Shown here: piece after piece, positions 59,301-62,300 of the stretch | Position numbering within the stretch: position 1 is the stretch's first letter | Layout: each line of letters opens with the position of its first letter | The notes under the pieces: model-generated | What the model saw: the letters and a program-made list of their open reading frames with translations, nothing else | The model's database searches: none | What the model was told of the DNA's origin: nothing | Position numbers and translations under genes: made by a program | Source: Lepus europaeus | Lineage: Eukaryota > Chordata > Mammalia > Lagomorpha > Leporidae | Assembly: GCF_033115175.1 (NCBI RefSeq) | Contig: NC_084847.1 | Span: forward strand, 51,469,612-51,533,611 | DNA: 64,000 bases | Direction: 5' to 3'

Positions 59301-62300
59301 CGAGAAAGTCAGCTGAAGGAGAGGCTGGAGAAGAGGTGAGGCTCCTGTGCTCACGGCTCCCTTCCTTCTCCTCTCCTCCCGAGGTCTCAGGGCGCTCGTT
59401 TCCGGGCTATTGAAATAAAATGTCATGCGTTTATGTTTTTCTTTTCTTTTTAAGATTTATTTATTTATTTGAAAGAGTCTCAGAGAGAGAGAGGTCTTCC
59501 ATTCCTTGGTTCACTCCCCAAATGGCTGCCATGGCTGGAGCTGGGCTGGTCTGAAGCCAGGAGTTTCCAGGTCTCCCGAGTGACAACTACCCCAGCACTG
59601 GGGCCGCTCTCCACTGCTTTCCCAGGAGCATTAGCAAGGCAGCTGGGTCAGAAGTGGAGCAGCCGGGGGTTGAACCAGTGGGTTGCCGGTGTCACAGGCG
59701 GTGGCTCTACCTGCGACACCACAAGTCACACCTGTGAAGCAGGCGTAACAGAGGGGAGCAGGAGCGATGCGTGCGTGGCCAGGCTGTGAGCATCATTGCA
59801 GTCAGGCAGCCTTGCCGACGCAGTGCTGTGGTCAGTGGCTGTCCTGAAGTGGTCTCAGTGTTCACAGCAAGCCAGCACCCTCAGTTTAATACGGGGTGCG
59901 GGCTAGTGCTGTGCCATGGAAGGTCAAGTCTCCCCAGCACCGGCACGGCTCTGGTTCCAGTTGTGGCTGCTCCACTTCAGTCCAGCTCCCTGCTGATGCG
60001 CCTGGGAAAGCAGGGCAAGATGGTCCAAGTGCGAGGGCCCCTGCATCCACGTGGGAGACCCAGAAGAAGCTCCTGGCTTTGGCCTGGCCTAGCCCTGGCC
60101 ATTGGGGCCACTTGGGAAGTGAACCCGTGGGTGGAGGATCTCTCTTTCTGTCTCTCCTCTGTATTTCTGACTTTCAAATAAATGAATAAAATCATATTAA
60201 AAAAAAGATCATGGGGTAGGTTTATCCAAACCCTGGGATGGTTTTCAGCCTGAGAAGGGAACGGGCTGTATTGATCCATGTTACAAAGGGGTGACCTTGA
60301 AAACACAGTGGAAGAAGCCAGGCACAAAGCACTGCTCTGTGATTGCAGGCATCTGAAAGCTTGGAAACAAAGTAGGTGAGTGGGTTAGTGGTGGCCAGGG
60401 CCTGGGACGGGGGAGGCATTGGGAGTGCCAGCTGTTAGGGGTAAAGAATCCTCCCTGTTTGGGGTCATGGAAATGTTTTGGAATTGGACAGTCGTGATGG
60501 TTTTACAACATAAAAACACCTGAAGTGTATGCTTTAAAATAGGGAGTTTTATGTTATGTGAATTCATTGCAGCTTTCAAAAAACTCTGATGTATAAAGTA
60601 GCATCAGCTCCATCTAGACCGGTTTGTGCCATTTCTGTTTAACCTCGTTTCTATCAAAGCCAGGTTTTGGCTAAGGGCACTATTGACTCCATACTTTCAT
60701 GGTTGAATTTTGGGTTTGATTGATGAGAGCTGGGAGATAAGCTTAGAGCAGACTCTGCAACAGTGCCAGACTTTTTTGAGTGGTACTAGGCACACCATAG
60801 TGCTGTGATCCAGGCTAAAGAACACGTCACGTGCAAGAGTAACTTTGCCCCCACCCTTCCCCTGCCCCAATGCTTGTAGGTACCAGGACATCATTCACTC
60901 CATTCACCTGGCTCGGAAACCAAATCTGGGGCTGAAATCCTGTGATGGCAACCAGGAGCTCTTAAACTTCCTCAGGAGCGACCTCATTGAAGTCGCAACA
61001 AGGTTACAAAAAGGAGGGCTTGGCTACGTGGAAGAGACATCAGAGTTTGAAGCCCGGGTAAGACCAGGAGCTGTCACTCACAAAACTCCATTTGGAGTGG
61101 GGTGGGCTTGTTTCCTGATACTGTTCCTAACCTCCAAGGTGACCCTGGAGGTCATGTGTGGGTGGTTTGTTTGAAAGGCATAGCTAGGACCAAAAGTCTT
61201 CAAGTACATTTTTTGGGGTGGGAGGTGGTGTCATCTTTTGTTTGGTCTCTAGGAAACCTAATAGTTGGCTCAGAATCTGTTCAAAATGCGCTGTTCTGTT
61301 AAGCTGGATGGAGAACTGGTTGGTTAACACTGGGTGCCTGTGCTGAGGAGCACGCACCATGTTTGTGTGTCCTGCTTCTCAGCCCTCAGCCCGCCAGCAC
61401 AGGAGAGCGCGGCTTACGGTGGGCGTTACTCCATGTCAGGGCTGGTTCCCATCCTGCCATTCACTGCCTAGAAGGGCCCTGAAGTAGTGTGGGTCCATGA
61501 CACCTGACACGACGGATGAGCCCTCAGGGCCCACACTGGGGAATACTACCCATCAGTCACCACTGTGAAGTCTTTACTGCTTTAAAGTCATAAAGCCTGT
61601 ATCATCCCACACATGCCAACGTTGTGTCTCTTCAAGTTATCATCAGCCCTCTATGGGTTCTGTATCCATGAACTAAACCATCTGCAGATCAAAAATATTT
61701 GGGGGGAAAATTTACTCTGTGCTGAACATGGACATTTTTCAGGGGGTCATTATTCCCTACACAGTTCAGTATAACAACTATCTAAACAGCCCTTATGTGG
61801 CCGTGTGTGTTAGACGTCACCTCGAGACGGTTTGCAGAGGAGAGGGGATGTGCTAGGTTTTCTGCAGGTCCTGTGCCGTTGATAGAAGGATTTGAGCCTC
61901 CACAGATCTTGGTGTCAGGAGGCTTCTGCAGCCAGTGTCCTTGTGGGTGCCGAGAGACCACGTCGTGCATTACGGTGTGTGTGACTTACGAGCGGCCCGT
62001 GTCCCCGTGAGCCCTGACTTAAAAATACCTCCCACCTCTTCTGCATAATTGTCTTTGTGACGAGAGCTAGCAAATTACGTACATATCCACTGCATGGAAT
62101 TGTTTTTCTTTTTGGTGATATTTCTTGGTACGTTTTCTAGAAAAAAAAGGATTTAAGCATATTTATGGTTCTTGATTTTTGAAGAGTCACGCCAAAGGAT
62201 TTTGCCAGCTATAAATGTTACACATTGACTTTTTTATGTAGCAAATGTTTTGTAAGTTACCTGATTCTAGTTGACAACTGACCTGTCCTAATTTTTCCCT